A stretch of DNA of 64,000 bases from Erinaceus europaeus (lineage: Eukaryota; Chordata; Mammalia; Eulipotyphla; Erinaceidae). Below the pieces are notes generated by a model. The model was not told the DNA's origin and ran no database searches. It saw only the letters and a program-made list of their open reading frames with translations. Where the stretch lies: NCBI RefSeq assembly GCF_950295315.1, contig NC_080168.1, positions 75,743,519-75,807,518 of the forward strand. Reading direction: 5' to 3'. Made by a program: the position numbers and the translations under genes. Positions 55,650 through 64,000 of the stretch are shown here, piece after piece; position 1 is the stretch's first letter, and each line of letters begins with the position of its first letter.

Positions 55650-58600
55650 CTCACTGTTGTCTTTATTTGCATTTCTCTGAAAAAGACTTAGAGCATTTTT
55701 TCATGTGTTTCTTAGCTTTTTGGATCTCTTCTGTGGTGAATATTCTGTCCATGTCCTCTCCCATTTTTGAATGGGGTTATTTGTTTACTTGTTGTTGAGT
55801 TTAGCAAGCTCTTTATATATTCTGTTTATTAGCCTCTTGTTTGATGTATGACATGTAAAGGTCTTCTCCCATTATGTGAAGGGTCTCTTGGTTTGGGTAG
55901 TGGTTTTTTATGCTGTGCAGAAGCTTTTTAATTTGTTGTAGTCCCATAGGTTTATGCTTGCCTTAGTCTTCTTTTTAATTGGATTCGTTTCATTGAAGAT
56001 GTATTTAAAATTTATGCAGAAAAAGAGTTCTGCCAATATTTTCCTATAAGTATCTGATAGTTTCTGGTATAACATCCAAGTCTTTGATCCACTTGGAATT
56101 TGCTTTTGTATTTGATGAAATATAGTGGTTCACTATTATTCTTCTGCATGTTTCAACCTATTTTTTCCAACACCACTTGTTGAAGAGACTCTGCTTTCCC
56201 CATTTCATAATCTGGACACCTTTGTTAAAGATTAGATGTCCATAGGCGTGTGGGTCTACTTCCAGGCTCTCAATTCTATTCCACTGGTCAGTGTGTCTAT
56301 TCATGTTCCAGTACCAAGCAGTTTTGATGACAACAGCCCTATAATAAAATTTGAGGTCTGGGAGTGTGATGCCTCCAGTTCTGTTCTTTCTTCTCAAGAT
56401 TTATTTGGCAATTCTAGGTCTTCTCTGGTTCCAGATAAACATTTGTAGCATTTGTTCTATTCTCCTAAAAAATGTGGTTGGGATCTTGATGGGGATAGCA
56501 TTAGATCTGTAGATGGCTCTGGGTAGTATATTCATTTTGATGATGTTAATTCTTCCAAGCCATGAACACAGAATATCTTTCCACTTCTGTGTGTCTTTTT
56601 CAATTTCCTTGAGTAGTGACTCATAATTTTCAGTATACTAGTCTTTAACTTCTTTGGTTAGGTTTAATCCTAGACATTTTATTGTTTTTGTTGCTATAGT
56701 AAAAGGAATTGATTTCTGGATTTCAACTTCTTCTACCTTAGTGTTTGCATAAGGAATACCACTGACTATTGAATGTTAATTTTGTAGCCTGACACCTTAA
56801 GGTACTGCCTGCTGATCTCTAAAAGTTTCTTCTTAGATTCCTTGGGTTTTTTAAATGTATACAATCATGTCATCTGCAAATAGGGAGTTTGACTTCTTCT
56901 CTTCCAATCTGTATCCCTTTAATTCCTTGGTCTGGCCTGATTGCTATGGCAAGAACTTCCAATACTATGCTGTATAGTAATGGTGATAGTGGGCAGCCCT
57001 GTCTAGTACCTGATCTGAGGGAAAATGCTTCCAGTTTTTCACCATTGAGCATGATGTTGGATGTTGGTTTGCTATATACAGACTCCATTATCTTTAGGAT
57101 TTTTCCCATCTATTCCTACATTTTGTACTGTTTTGATCATAAAGGGATGTTGTATTTTATCAAAGGCTTTCTCTGCATCTATTGATATTACCATGTGGTT
57201 TTTGGTCTCGTTTTTATTGATGCAGTGGATCACGTTGCTTGATTTACATATTTTAAACTAACCTCACATGCCCTTGATAAACCCCACTACATCATGATGA
57301 ACAATCTTTTTAATATACTGCTGTATCTGGTTGGCTAGAATCTTGTTCAATATTATAGCATCTATGTTCATCAGAGATATTGTTCTGTAGTTTTCTTTTT
57401 TGGTTGTGTCCCTATCTGCTTTTGGTATCAAAGTGATGTTGGCTTCATAGAAGCTGGAAGAGGGTATTCCAGTGTCTTCAACCTTCTGGAAGACTTTTAA
57501 AAGTAGAGGTATTAGTTCTTCTTTGAAGGTTTTGTAGAATTCATTTGTAAAACCATCTTGTCCAGGACTTTTGTTTTTGGGAAAAATTTTGACAACTGTT
57601 TCAATTTCATTAGCTGTGATGGACCTGTTCAAATTATCTAGTTCCTCTTTATTTAAATTTGGAAGTTCGCAAGTGTCTAGGAAATTGTCCATTTCTTCCA
57701 GGTTCTCTAGCTTGGTGGCATATAGTTGTTCATAGAAGCCTCACACGATATGTTGAATTTCTACGTTGTCTGTTGTGATATCTCTTCTTTCACTTATGAT
57801 CTGATTTATTTCAGTCTTCTCCCTTTTTTGTTTTTTTGAGTCTGGTGAAAGGTTTCTCAATTTTGTTCATGCTTTCGAGGAACCAACATTTACTTTCATC
57901 TTTTGTATGGTTTTCTTATTTTCAATGTTATTGATTTCTGCCCTAACTTAGTGACTTCTGTCCTTCTGTTTGCTTTAGGGTTCCTATGTTCTTCTTGTTC
58001 TAGGTCTTTAGAGTGTGCAATCAGGTTGGTTATTTGTGCTTTTTCTTGTTTTCTAATGTGTGTTTGTATGGCTATGAGCTTCCCTCTCAGTATTGCCTTA
58101 GCTGTGTCCCAAAATTTTGATAGCTTGTGTCTTCATTTTCATTGAACTATTGAAACATTTTGATTTCTTCCTTTATTTCCTCTTTTACCCAGTAGTTGTT
58201 AAGGAGTGTACTATTTACCTTCCATATTTTGGGAGTATTACTAATCTTTTGTTGATTGTTATGTATTAGTTTAATTCCACTGTAGTCTGCAAAGATGCTT
58301 GGGATGATTTCAATGCTCTTGAATTTGCTGATGCTATCTTTGAGGCCTAACAAATGGTCTATCCTTGAGAATGACTCACGTGGACTTGAGTGAAATGTGT
58401 ACTCCAGTTCCTTGGGATGAACAACTCTGAAAATGTTCAAAAGCTGTAGTTTATCTATCCCCTCATTTAGCTCCCTCATGTCTTTATTGATTTTCTGTCA
58501 GAATGATCTGTCCAGATGAGAGAGTGGGGTATTGAAGTTCCCTACTATGACTGTTTTGCTGTTTTATATTCATGTAGCTCTTTCAGTAGATGTTTGATGT

Positions 58601-58962
58601 ATTTAGATGGCTTCTCATTGGGTGCATAGATGTTCATAATTATTAAGTCCTCTTGATTGACTGATGCACTGAGCATTAAGTAGTGTCCATTTCTTTTTTA
58701 ATTTTATTGATTTTAAAGTATATCATGTCAGATATGAGAATAGCTGTTCCTTCCAGTTTTGTGGGCCATTGGCTTGTATGATAGTTTTCCATCCTTTCAC
58801 TTTGAATCTGTGTTTGTCTTGTTGAGTTAGGTGGGTTTCCTGTAGATAGCATATTGTTGGGTTGTGTTTTCTGATCCATCTTCCTACTCTGTGACTTTTA
58901 ATAGGTGAATTCAGGCCATTGACATTTAGTGATATCAAAGATTGATGATATTTTAACACCAT
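55650..58962 (-). pseudogene. L1 ORF2, 3'-truncated and broken
   Basis: N-terminus MVLKYHQSLISLNVNGLNSP and IRKHNPTICYLQETHLTQQD is a good L1 endonuclease start; the catalytic-loop region LNIFRVVHPKELEYTFHSS and SRIDHLLGL lies near 58400. [20 protein letters not shown] and [20 protein letters not shown] are at 57600-57500. Motif C FADDM is encoded at 56866-56880 but a 2-nt loss just before it shifts the frame (KLPICR in place of KLSLFADD). [20 protein letters not shown] at 56397-56158 is intact. The last ~200 codons of the family are missing. Confidence 0.92.
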
Positions 58963-59018
58963 TCTTGTAGAGTTTTAGAGTATTCTGATATATGGCCTAT
59001 TTATGGTGGTTTGACTGT

Positions 59019-59963
59019 TTATAGAACAACTTTCAGAACTTCTTTCAGGGCAGGCTTGGTGATAGTTGATTCTTTCAACTGTTGTTTGTCTGAGAAGGTT
59101 TTGATGCCTCCATCTAGTCTGAATGACAGTCTAACAGGATACAGTAGTCTTGGCTGAAAAACTTTTTCATTGAGTACTCCATAGATATACTGCCATTCTC
59201 TTCTGGCATGTAGTCTTTGTGTGGGGAAATCTGCTGCTATTCTTATGGGTTTATTCTCTGTAGGTGACTCTTTGTTTTTTCTCTTGCAGCCTTCAGGATC
59301 CTTTCTTTATCCTTATTCCTCTTCATTCTAAATATGATGTGTTTTTGTGTCTTTAAGTCTGGGCTAATTCTGTTTGGGACCCTCTGGAATTCTTGAACCT
59401 TTATGTCTTTGATGTTGTCTAGACTAGGGAAGTTTTCAGCAATTATGTCCTGAAGAATGCTTTCTTCCCCTCCATCTCTTTTGTCCTCTGGTAAACCAAT
59501 AATGTGTATATTATTTCTTTTGAAGTTATCCCATCGGTCTCTGTTGTTGTTTTCAGTATCTCTTAATCTCTTTTTTAGATCTCTTACTTCTTTTTTAGTT
59601 GTCTCTTATTTGTCCTCGATCTTGCTAATTCTGTCTGAAGCCTCATTGATTCTATTCTCTCTCTGTTCTACTACTTTCTGGAGCTCATCTATTTTGTTAC
59701 CATGTTCTGATACTGTTTAAGCTTGTTCAGCTAGTTGTGTTCTTAGCTCAGCTCTTTCAGCTTTCAGCTCTCTATTAACCTTGAGATAATTAGTGTTTTA
59801 TTCCAGGGTCTCATTTGTTGTTTCTGCATTTCTGATGACAATGCTTGCAAACTCTTTACTCACTCCTGTGATAATTTCCTTAACTAGTGTTTGGATATTA
59901 ACCTCATTATTTTGCTCTTCAACCTTTGGGGGGGCTTTTAGCTGGACTCTTGTCCTGGTTCAT
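59019..59963 (-). pseudogene. L1 ORF1, full length but with stops
   Basis: 945 nt, 315 codons, exactly in frame from start (MNQDKSPAKSPPKVEEQNNE) to stop (ITKPALKEVLKVVL then TAA at 59019-59021), so net length is preserved. A coiled coil (VEQRENRINEASDRISKIED), the RRM-like part (IHIIGLPEDKRDGGEESILQ; KTQKHIIFRMKRNKDKERIL) and the C-terminal domain (VFQPRLLYPVRLSFRLDGGI) are all visible. About five in-frame stops (for instance in the coiled coil and after LQRINP) make it non-coding today. Confidence 0.88.
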
Positions 59964-60936
59964 TTCTCCAATATTTCTTCCTGTTGTTTTAACCATTTTA
60001 TATAGTATGTTATGAGGTCCCTCTCTCATTACTTTTCAAATTACTGATCACTCTTGCCTGGATTGATTTGTGTCTAAGTAAGTTAATTAAAGGGTTCACA
60101 GTTGTGGAAATTGACAGTTGTTTCAATAGTATTTTAATCCCTAAGTTGGTGCACAGTGTCTGTAAAAGCCTCTTTTGTTCTTTTTCTTCCCTGTAGGCTA
60201 TGCGAGCCTGTAGGCTTTTAAATTATAAGTAGGCTTCTTATCTTAATTAATGACTCTTGACCAGAGATAAAGCAGGGTGGGGCAGAAATAATCCAGTGGT
60301 TATGCAAAGAGACTTTCACAGCCTCACTGCTAGGCCACAGAGATATAGATCTTCTTCTGAGTTTCCTGGTTAGTTCTCTGTCCCCAAGTGTCAGCACCAG
60401 GCCCCCTCCCGCTGCTCCAGACTCTGAGGGCAGCAGAAATGGAGATTCACAGTTGCATTTGGTGAGTCTCAGGGGAGTCCTCTCCTCCCTCCAGCTGTCC
60501 CCTTGTGGGTGAAACAGACTGGAGGTAGTGTCTCAACTGATAAACTACTGCACTGTTACCAGCCACTTAATCTCTCCCTAGGCTCCTCTCTGTCCATAAG
60601 GCACATGTGTTTGCACTCATGGTGATTTGATGGGCTCCTGAAGTCATTCTAGTCAGGTCTTGTTATGGTCCAGGTGGTCTCCTTTGGTATTCCTAGTTGA
60701 TCTGGGAGAAACATAGCAGCTCCTGCTCCATAGGCCCCCCTTCAGACTGGCCCCCATTTTCTAACCAAAGACTGATCTACAGGACTTCTCCTTGTTGTCA
60801 GCCTAAGGACCCCTTATTCACCCTCCTACTGACGGCCCAGTATCCTACCCTATCCAGAGTATCCCAGGTCACAAGCTGCTGCTTTTAGGAGCTCACACCA
60901 TCCGCTGCTTCCAAGTCACCATCTTGGCTCCACCCC
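59964..60936 (-). promoter_or_regulatory. L1 5' UTR with YY1-like start motif
   Basis: The first 20 nt in sense (60936-60917) contain CCAAGATGG, the YY1-type element that positions transcription starts at many mammalian L1 5' ends. The first 500 nt are GC-richer than the surroundings. A donor-like site (AGGAGG/GTGAAT or CAG/TAGGAG) lies near 60822-60833, about nt 104-115 of the element. A short SINE-IV-like stretch (CAGTGGTTATGCAAAGAGAC) is at 60293-60313. Confidence 0.75.
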
Positions 60937-61085
60937 TCTTTCTCCCTTTCTTTCTCTCTCTCTCTCTTTCTTAGAGAGATAACGTAAAAGAGTATAGCAC
61001 CAATGCTTCCTTCAGAGAAGTGGAGACTGGATTGAACTATAGTCCCGCAAATGGCGAAGCAGATATTGAAGTGAGTTATTTACAT
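60937..61085. other. (CT)n and worn SINE piece
   Basis: CT run at 60940-60973, then AGAGATAACGTAAAAGAGTA and TAGCACCAATGCTTCCTTCA GAGAAGTGGA (two parts), reminiscent of the old antisense SINE at 25575. Not classifiable further. Confidence 0.4.
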
Positions 61086-61888
61086 GCCCATGTTAAAATT
61101 TCTTTTGTGAACCCCTTTCTCCTCCACCACTAGTCACTTCCATCAAGCACATAATTCATAAGCCCTCTTGTGGGTCACTCCAAGAACTTGTCCTTCTATA
61201 AAGTATCATGGTAGGGACTGCCCCACTCTCCAAAGGGAGGCTGGATCATTCCACCCTGCTTCTTAAGGAAGACTGGTCCTGAAGTAAGTGCAGCGTAGAA
61301 TGTTCCCAGTTCTGACCATAAACTGCAAGCTTTCAAGCTGACAGGGGCTCAGAGGTTACATGGGCTACAATGCTAAATATGAATATATATGGGCCCTGGG
61401 TAAAGTTGATGTGGCAAACAGTTAATTATATTCATAGATTTTCTTCAGGTCTGAGAGCTACTCTCAGCCCTAATTCAACTTTCTAGCCCTAGTCTCATCT
61501 CTGACACCATCTTCCCAGACAATATTTTTAGTCTACCTCCATGTAAGCTCTCCAACTCAAACAAAAACAATGAAAGTCATAGGCCCCTACAGACATACCT
61601 AAAACTGACTTCCTTGCTTCTTTCCACCCTAAGACCCCTATTCTCATCTTCTATTCCTACTTTTTGATTCCTAATCATTAATCATTTTGTCCTGCTTTAT
61701 ATCCTACCACCTTTCAGGCACTAAGTTATAGATGCTATCATGATTCCATCCTGACTTCCTAGGATAGATGACCTATGTGTCCTGCAATTTCACCTCTCCA
61801 GAACCATACCCCAGAAAGGAAAGAAAAAAGTGGGGGGGGGGGAATACACTGCCCATGTCCAGTGGAGAAGCAATTATAGAAGCCAGAA

Positions 61889-61925
61889 TTCAGGTGGGTG
61901 GTGGCACACCCAGTTAAGCACACAT
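61889..61925 (+). mobile_element. 37-nt SINE-II head inserted alone
   Basis: GGTGGGTGGTGGCACACCCA followed by GTTAAGCACACAT equals the first ~37 nt of SINE-II. L1-C reads GCCAGAA before it and AGAACTCCCAC after it, where the intact sister copy at 42393 has GACAGAACTCCCAG, so AGAA (61885-61888; 61926-61929) is a 4-bp duplication. No tail or B box is present. Confidence 0.7.
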
Positions 61926-62293
61926 AGAACTCCCACTTTCTGGACCCCCAAAAAGAATTTTTGTCCATTCTCCCAGAGGGGGAGAAATGATGGGAAGACA
62001 ACCAGATGCACTGAAACCCAACTCAATCAAGACCTGGGTAGAGAAGAGGAAAAAAGGAAGGACATTTGGAAGTAGTAACTAGTGTAGATATGATATAGAA
62101 AGGAAGCAAAGGCAGAACCATTAAAAAGGGGCAAATATATATAAATATAGACAGTTATAGAAAAATAGTCAACTTATATCTGCAACCATGGGAGAACTAC
62201 TATAGCTTCCAATGGAGGTAATGGAGATATAGAACTCTGGTGGTGGAAATGGTTTAGAATTATACCCCTGTTATCTTATAACTTTGTAAATCA

Positions 62294-62580
62294 GGGAGTC
62301 GGGCTGTAGTGCAGCGGGTTAAGCGCAGGTGGCGCTAAGCACAAGGACCCGCATAAGGATCCTGGTTCAAGCCCTGGCTCCCCACCTGCAGGGGTGTCGC
62401 TTCACAAGTGGTGAAACAGGTCTGCAGGTGTCTATCTTTCTCTCTCTCTCTCTGTCTTTCCCCTCCCCTCTCCATTTCTCTCTGTCCTATCCAACAACAA
62501 TGACAACAATAATAACTACAACAATAAAACAACAAGGGCAACAAAAGGGAATAAATAAATATAAAAATATATATAAAAAA
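62294..62580 (+). mobile_element. SINE-I, sense, with perfect 13-bp TSD
   Basis: ACTTTGTAAATCA at 62281-62293 and 62581-62593, splitting an L1-C end. Complete and little diverged: head GGGAGTCGGGCTGTAGTGCA with A box, B box GGTTCAAGCCC, core, CT stretch, TCCTATCCAACAACAATGAC, AACAAGGGCAACAAAAGGGA and an AAATAAATATAAAAATATAT tail. Confidence 0.97.
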
Positions 62581-62774
62581 ACTTTGTAAATCAACATTAC
62601 ATTACTAATACAATTTAAAAATAAAATAAAATTTACAAACAAACAAACAAAAATCTACTTTGTGACTCCTTTCAGGAATCTGACATTATGATCCAATTAT
62701 ATAATTCACATGCTACTGAAAACAACAGCATCAGACATTTCCTATGGAATAAGCATATTCAAGAATTTAAGATA

Positions 62775-62935
62775 TAGAGGGTGGGAGTAGATAGCATAAT
62801 GGTTATGCAAAGAGACTCTCATTCCTGAGGCTCCATAGTCCCAGGTTCAATACCCCACACTATCATAAGCCAGAGATGAGCAGTGCTCTGGTAAAATTAA
62901 ATAAATAAATTAAATTAATTAATAAATATTTTAAA
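62775..62935 (+). mobile_element. SINE-IV, sense
   Basis: GGGAGTAGATAGCATAATGG, TTATGCAAAGAGACTCTCAT, B box AGGTTCAATACCCC, end GAGATGAGCAGTGCTCTGGT and an (AAAT/TAAA)n tail. The best SINE-IV copy in the window. Confidence 0.92.
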
Positions 62936-63097
62936 AAGTATCTACAGCCGGTACTACTCAGTAAAACTTATTTGCATAAATTTGATGTTATTGAGATAGA
63001 ATGCTAAGGAGATATTAGAAGATAAAATTAAATCTTTAAATGAATTAATATGATTCATAAATGTTGATTTATAATGAAGGTAAAAGAGGGATAGAAA

Positions 63098-63576
63098 CTT
63101 TTATTTATTTATGTATTTATTTATATATTTACTTATTGCCATCAGGATTATCTCTGGGATTTCCCCTTTTTCTTTGCTAGAGAGTGAGAGATAGTGAGAA
63201 ACATAGATGGTGGAAGGGTAGAGAAACATCTGCAGCACTACTTGACTGTCTGTAAAGCTTCCCAACTAAAGGTATACACCAGAGGCTTGAACCCAGGTCC
63301 TTACATATGGTGAAATGTATGTTTATTTACATTTTATTATGATCTTTATTTATTGGATAGAGATAGCCAGAAATTGAGAGGGTAGGGGAAGAGAGGGAGA
63401 GAGATAGAGAGACACCTGCAGCCCTGCTTCACCACTTGCAAAGCTTTCCCCCTGCAGGTCGGGACTGGGGGCTCAAACCTGGGTCCTTGCAGACTGTAAC
63501 ATGTGTGCTCAATCAGGTGCGCCACCACTGGGCCTGGAATGTATGTTGTAATGAATGTGCCACCACCTGGCCTGGA
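63098..63576 (-). mobile_element. SINE long form, antisense, split by a SINE-II
   Basis: (TTTA)n reverse tail, block TTGCCATCAGGATTATCTCT (shortened), body, reverse B box GGCTTGAACCCAGG up to 63323; the head resumes at 63548-63576 (GAATGTGCCACCACCTGGCC). Reconstructing the head across the gap gives a normal SINE order. Confidence 0.85.
63324..63536 (-). mobile_element. SINE-II, antisense, inside another SINE
   Basis: AATGTATGTT at 63314-63323 and 63538-63547 is the TSD. Complete in reverse: ATCTTTATTTATTGGATAGA, GAAATTGAGAGGGTAGGGGA, core CTTCACCACTTGCAAAGCTT, reverse B box GGCTCAAACCTGGG, head GGTGCGCCACCACTGGGCC. Confidence 0.94.
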
Positions 63577-64000
63577 ACTATGTGTGATTATTCCCACTTT
63601 CGTGTTCTAGAAATTGAGAATTGAGGAAGTCAAGGATGGAGATGGAAGAGACAAAGAACGCATCTGTTTTCTTACCTGTATAAATGACTGGAAATCAGAT
63701 TTTACCTTTGTAGTCAAGTTGGATTGCTATATTCACACAGAATTGGGAAAATTTTCCCTTCAGTGCCTTGGCTTGCCAGACTACTGCAAGGTCTCCCTCC
63801 TAGGGATTGCTCTGGAAAATTAGCCAAGTAAGTGAAGAGAATGGGATGGTATGACTTCTGGCTGGGGAAGAATAGCTCAAATTTTGGAGCCAAGAGAACT
63901 GGGTTCTTTTTCCAAGATCTCACAACAGATATGTAACTCCTCTCCCCCTGAGGAGAGATAAACAAAGGAGGCAGAGGTAATCAGATGCGTTCATTCCATT
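63577..64000 (+). other. unassigned; exon-like stretch 63612-63827
   Basis: A 216-nt stretch between an acceptor-like CCCACTTTCGTGTTCTAG (ends 63611) and a donor-like GTAAGTG (starts 63828). It is open for 70 codons (KLRIEEVKDGDGRDKERICF ... VSLLGIALEN) and then meets TAG four nt before the donor. No family recognised. It could be a terminal coding exon, a non-coding exon or chance. Confidence 0.2.

Larger units (their letters stand above)
55648..60936 (-). mobile_element. L1 with complete 5' end, 3' end lost
   Basis: Minus strand: 5' start at 60936 (sense GGGGTGGAGCCAAGATGGTG), 5' UTR of about 970 nt, ORF1 59963-59019, ORF2 from 58962 to 55650, where it is cut before the C-terminal cysteine-rich part. 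The 3' UTR type is therefore unknown. Confidence 0.92.
61086..62636 (+). mobile_element. L1-C 3' UTR, long copy, with two insertions
   Basis: Homologous along its length to type B (CCAAAGGGAGGCTGGATCAT against the B copy's CTGAAGGGAGGATAGAC; GGGGCTCAGAGGTTACATGG against GGGATGCAGAGGTCACATA) but with the C-type end (CCCCCAAAAAGAATTTTTGT, CTTCCAATGGAGGTAATGGA, TTACTAATACAATTTAAAAA). Carries a 37-nt SINE head (61889-61925), a G12 run at 61832-61842 and a full SINE-I (62294-62580). Confidence 0.88.

Noticed and set aside
1..64000. True tRNA genes from A/B boxes
   Set aside because: Every good B box found is embedded in a SINE with CT stretch and tail; none sits in a cloverleaf-capable 72-nt unit by eye.
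1..64000. CRISPR array, operons, bacterial or phage genes
   Set aside because: The repeats are dispersed retroelements without regular spacers; no prokaryotic gene density or ribosome-binding sites.
1..64000. Endogenous retrovirus or LTR
   Set aside because: No paired LTRs, primer-binding site or retroviral protein motifs seen; all reverse-transcriptase motifs (FADDM) are of the L1 type.

Overview
This is 64 kb of mammalian nuclear DNA with no host gene that I can recognise. It is AT-rich, full of simple repeats, and built almost entirely from LINE-1 (L1), L2/MIR relics and several families of tRNA-derived SINEs. The SINEs (a body with pol III A and B boxes, then a CT-rich stretch, an ACAACAA-rich stretch and an AATAAA-type tail) resemble, from memory, those of the hedgehog lineage (Erinaceidae, probably Erinaceus). 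That assignment is inference. The window is either intergenic or deep inside an intron.

Names used below. SINE-I: about 260 nt, head like GTAGTGCAGCGGGTTAAGC, B box GGTTCRAGCCC; a long form carries an extra 3' block (sense GGCCTCCAGGAGCAGTGG ... AATAACCCTGGAGG). SINE-II: about 200 nt, head GGTGGTGGCACACC. SINE-III: about 160 nt, head GAGGTGGTGCAGTGG. SINE-IV: about 130 nt, head TAGCATAATGGTTATGC. SINE-V: poorly defined tRNA-like unit. L1 3' ends fall into four types: A, B and C share a homologous last 400 nt or so, with A differing upstream; D is an unrelated, apparently older 3' UTR.

Layout. 0-6 kb: L2-like relic with L1 tails and scattered SINEs. 6.4-8.7 kb: a SINE-I split by an L1-A with an unusually long target duplication. 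8.7-15.6 kb: SINEs and L1 tails, many with clear target-site duplications (TSDs). 15.6-24.6 kb: a Russian doll of L1s, one L1-D inside another, itself broken by three younger L1 insertions, one of them twin-primed. 24.6-47.5 kb: lower-density region with SINEs, an L1-D, a second twin-primed L1, L2 and MIR relics, and several kilobases of apparently unique sequence. 47.5-48.0 kb: a mini-L1 joining the first ~110 nt of an L1 5' UTR to the last ~350 nt of a 3' UTR at a splice-acceptor-like site. 48.2-55.4 kb: a long L1 on the minus strand with ORF1 and ORF2 remnants. 55.6-60.9 kb: a second minus-strand L1 with an intact 5' end and YY1-like motif. 61-63.6 kb: an L1-C 3' UTR with inserted SINEs, and a SINE-in-SINE nest.

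All L1 reading frames seen carry stops or frameshifts, so none looks able to move. The most unusual objects are the spliced-looking mini-L1, the five-element L1 nest, the long target duplication at 6.5/8.4 kb, an open 145-codon frame kept in two L1-A 3' UTRs, and a 37-nt SINE head inserted alone.
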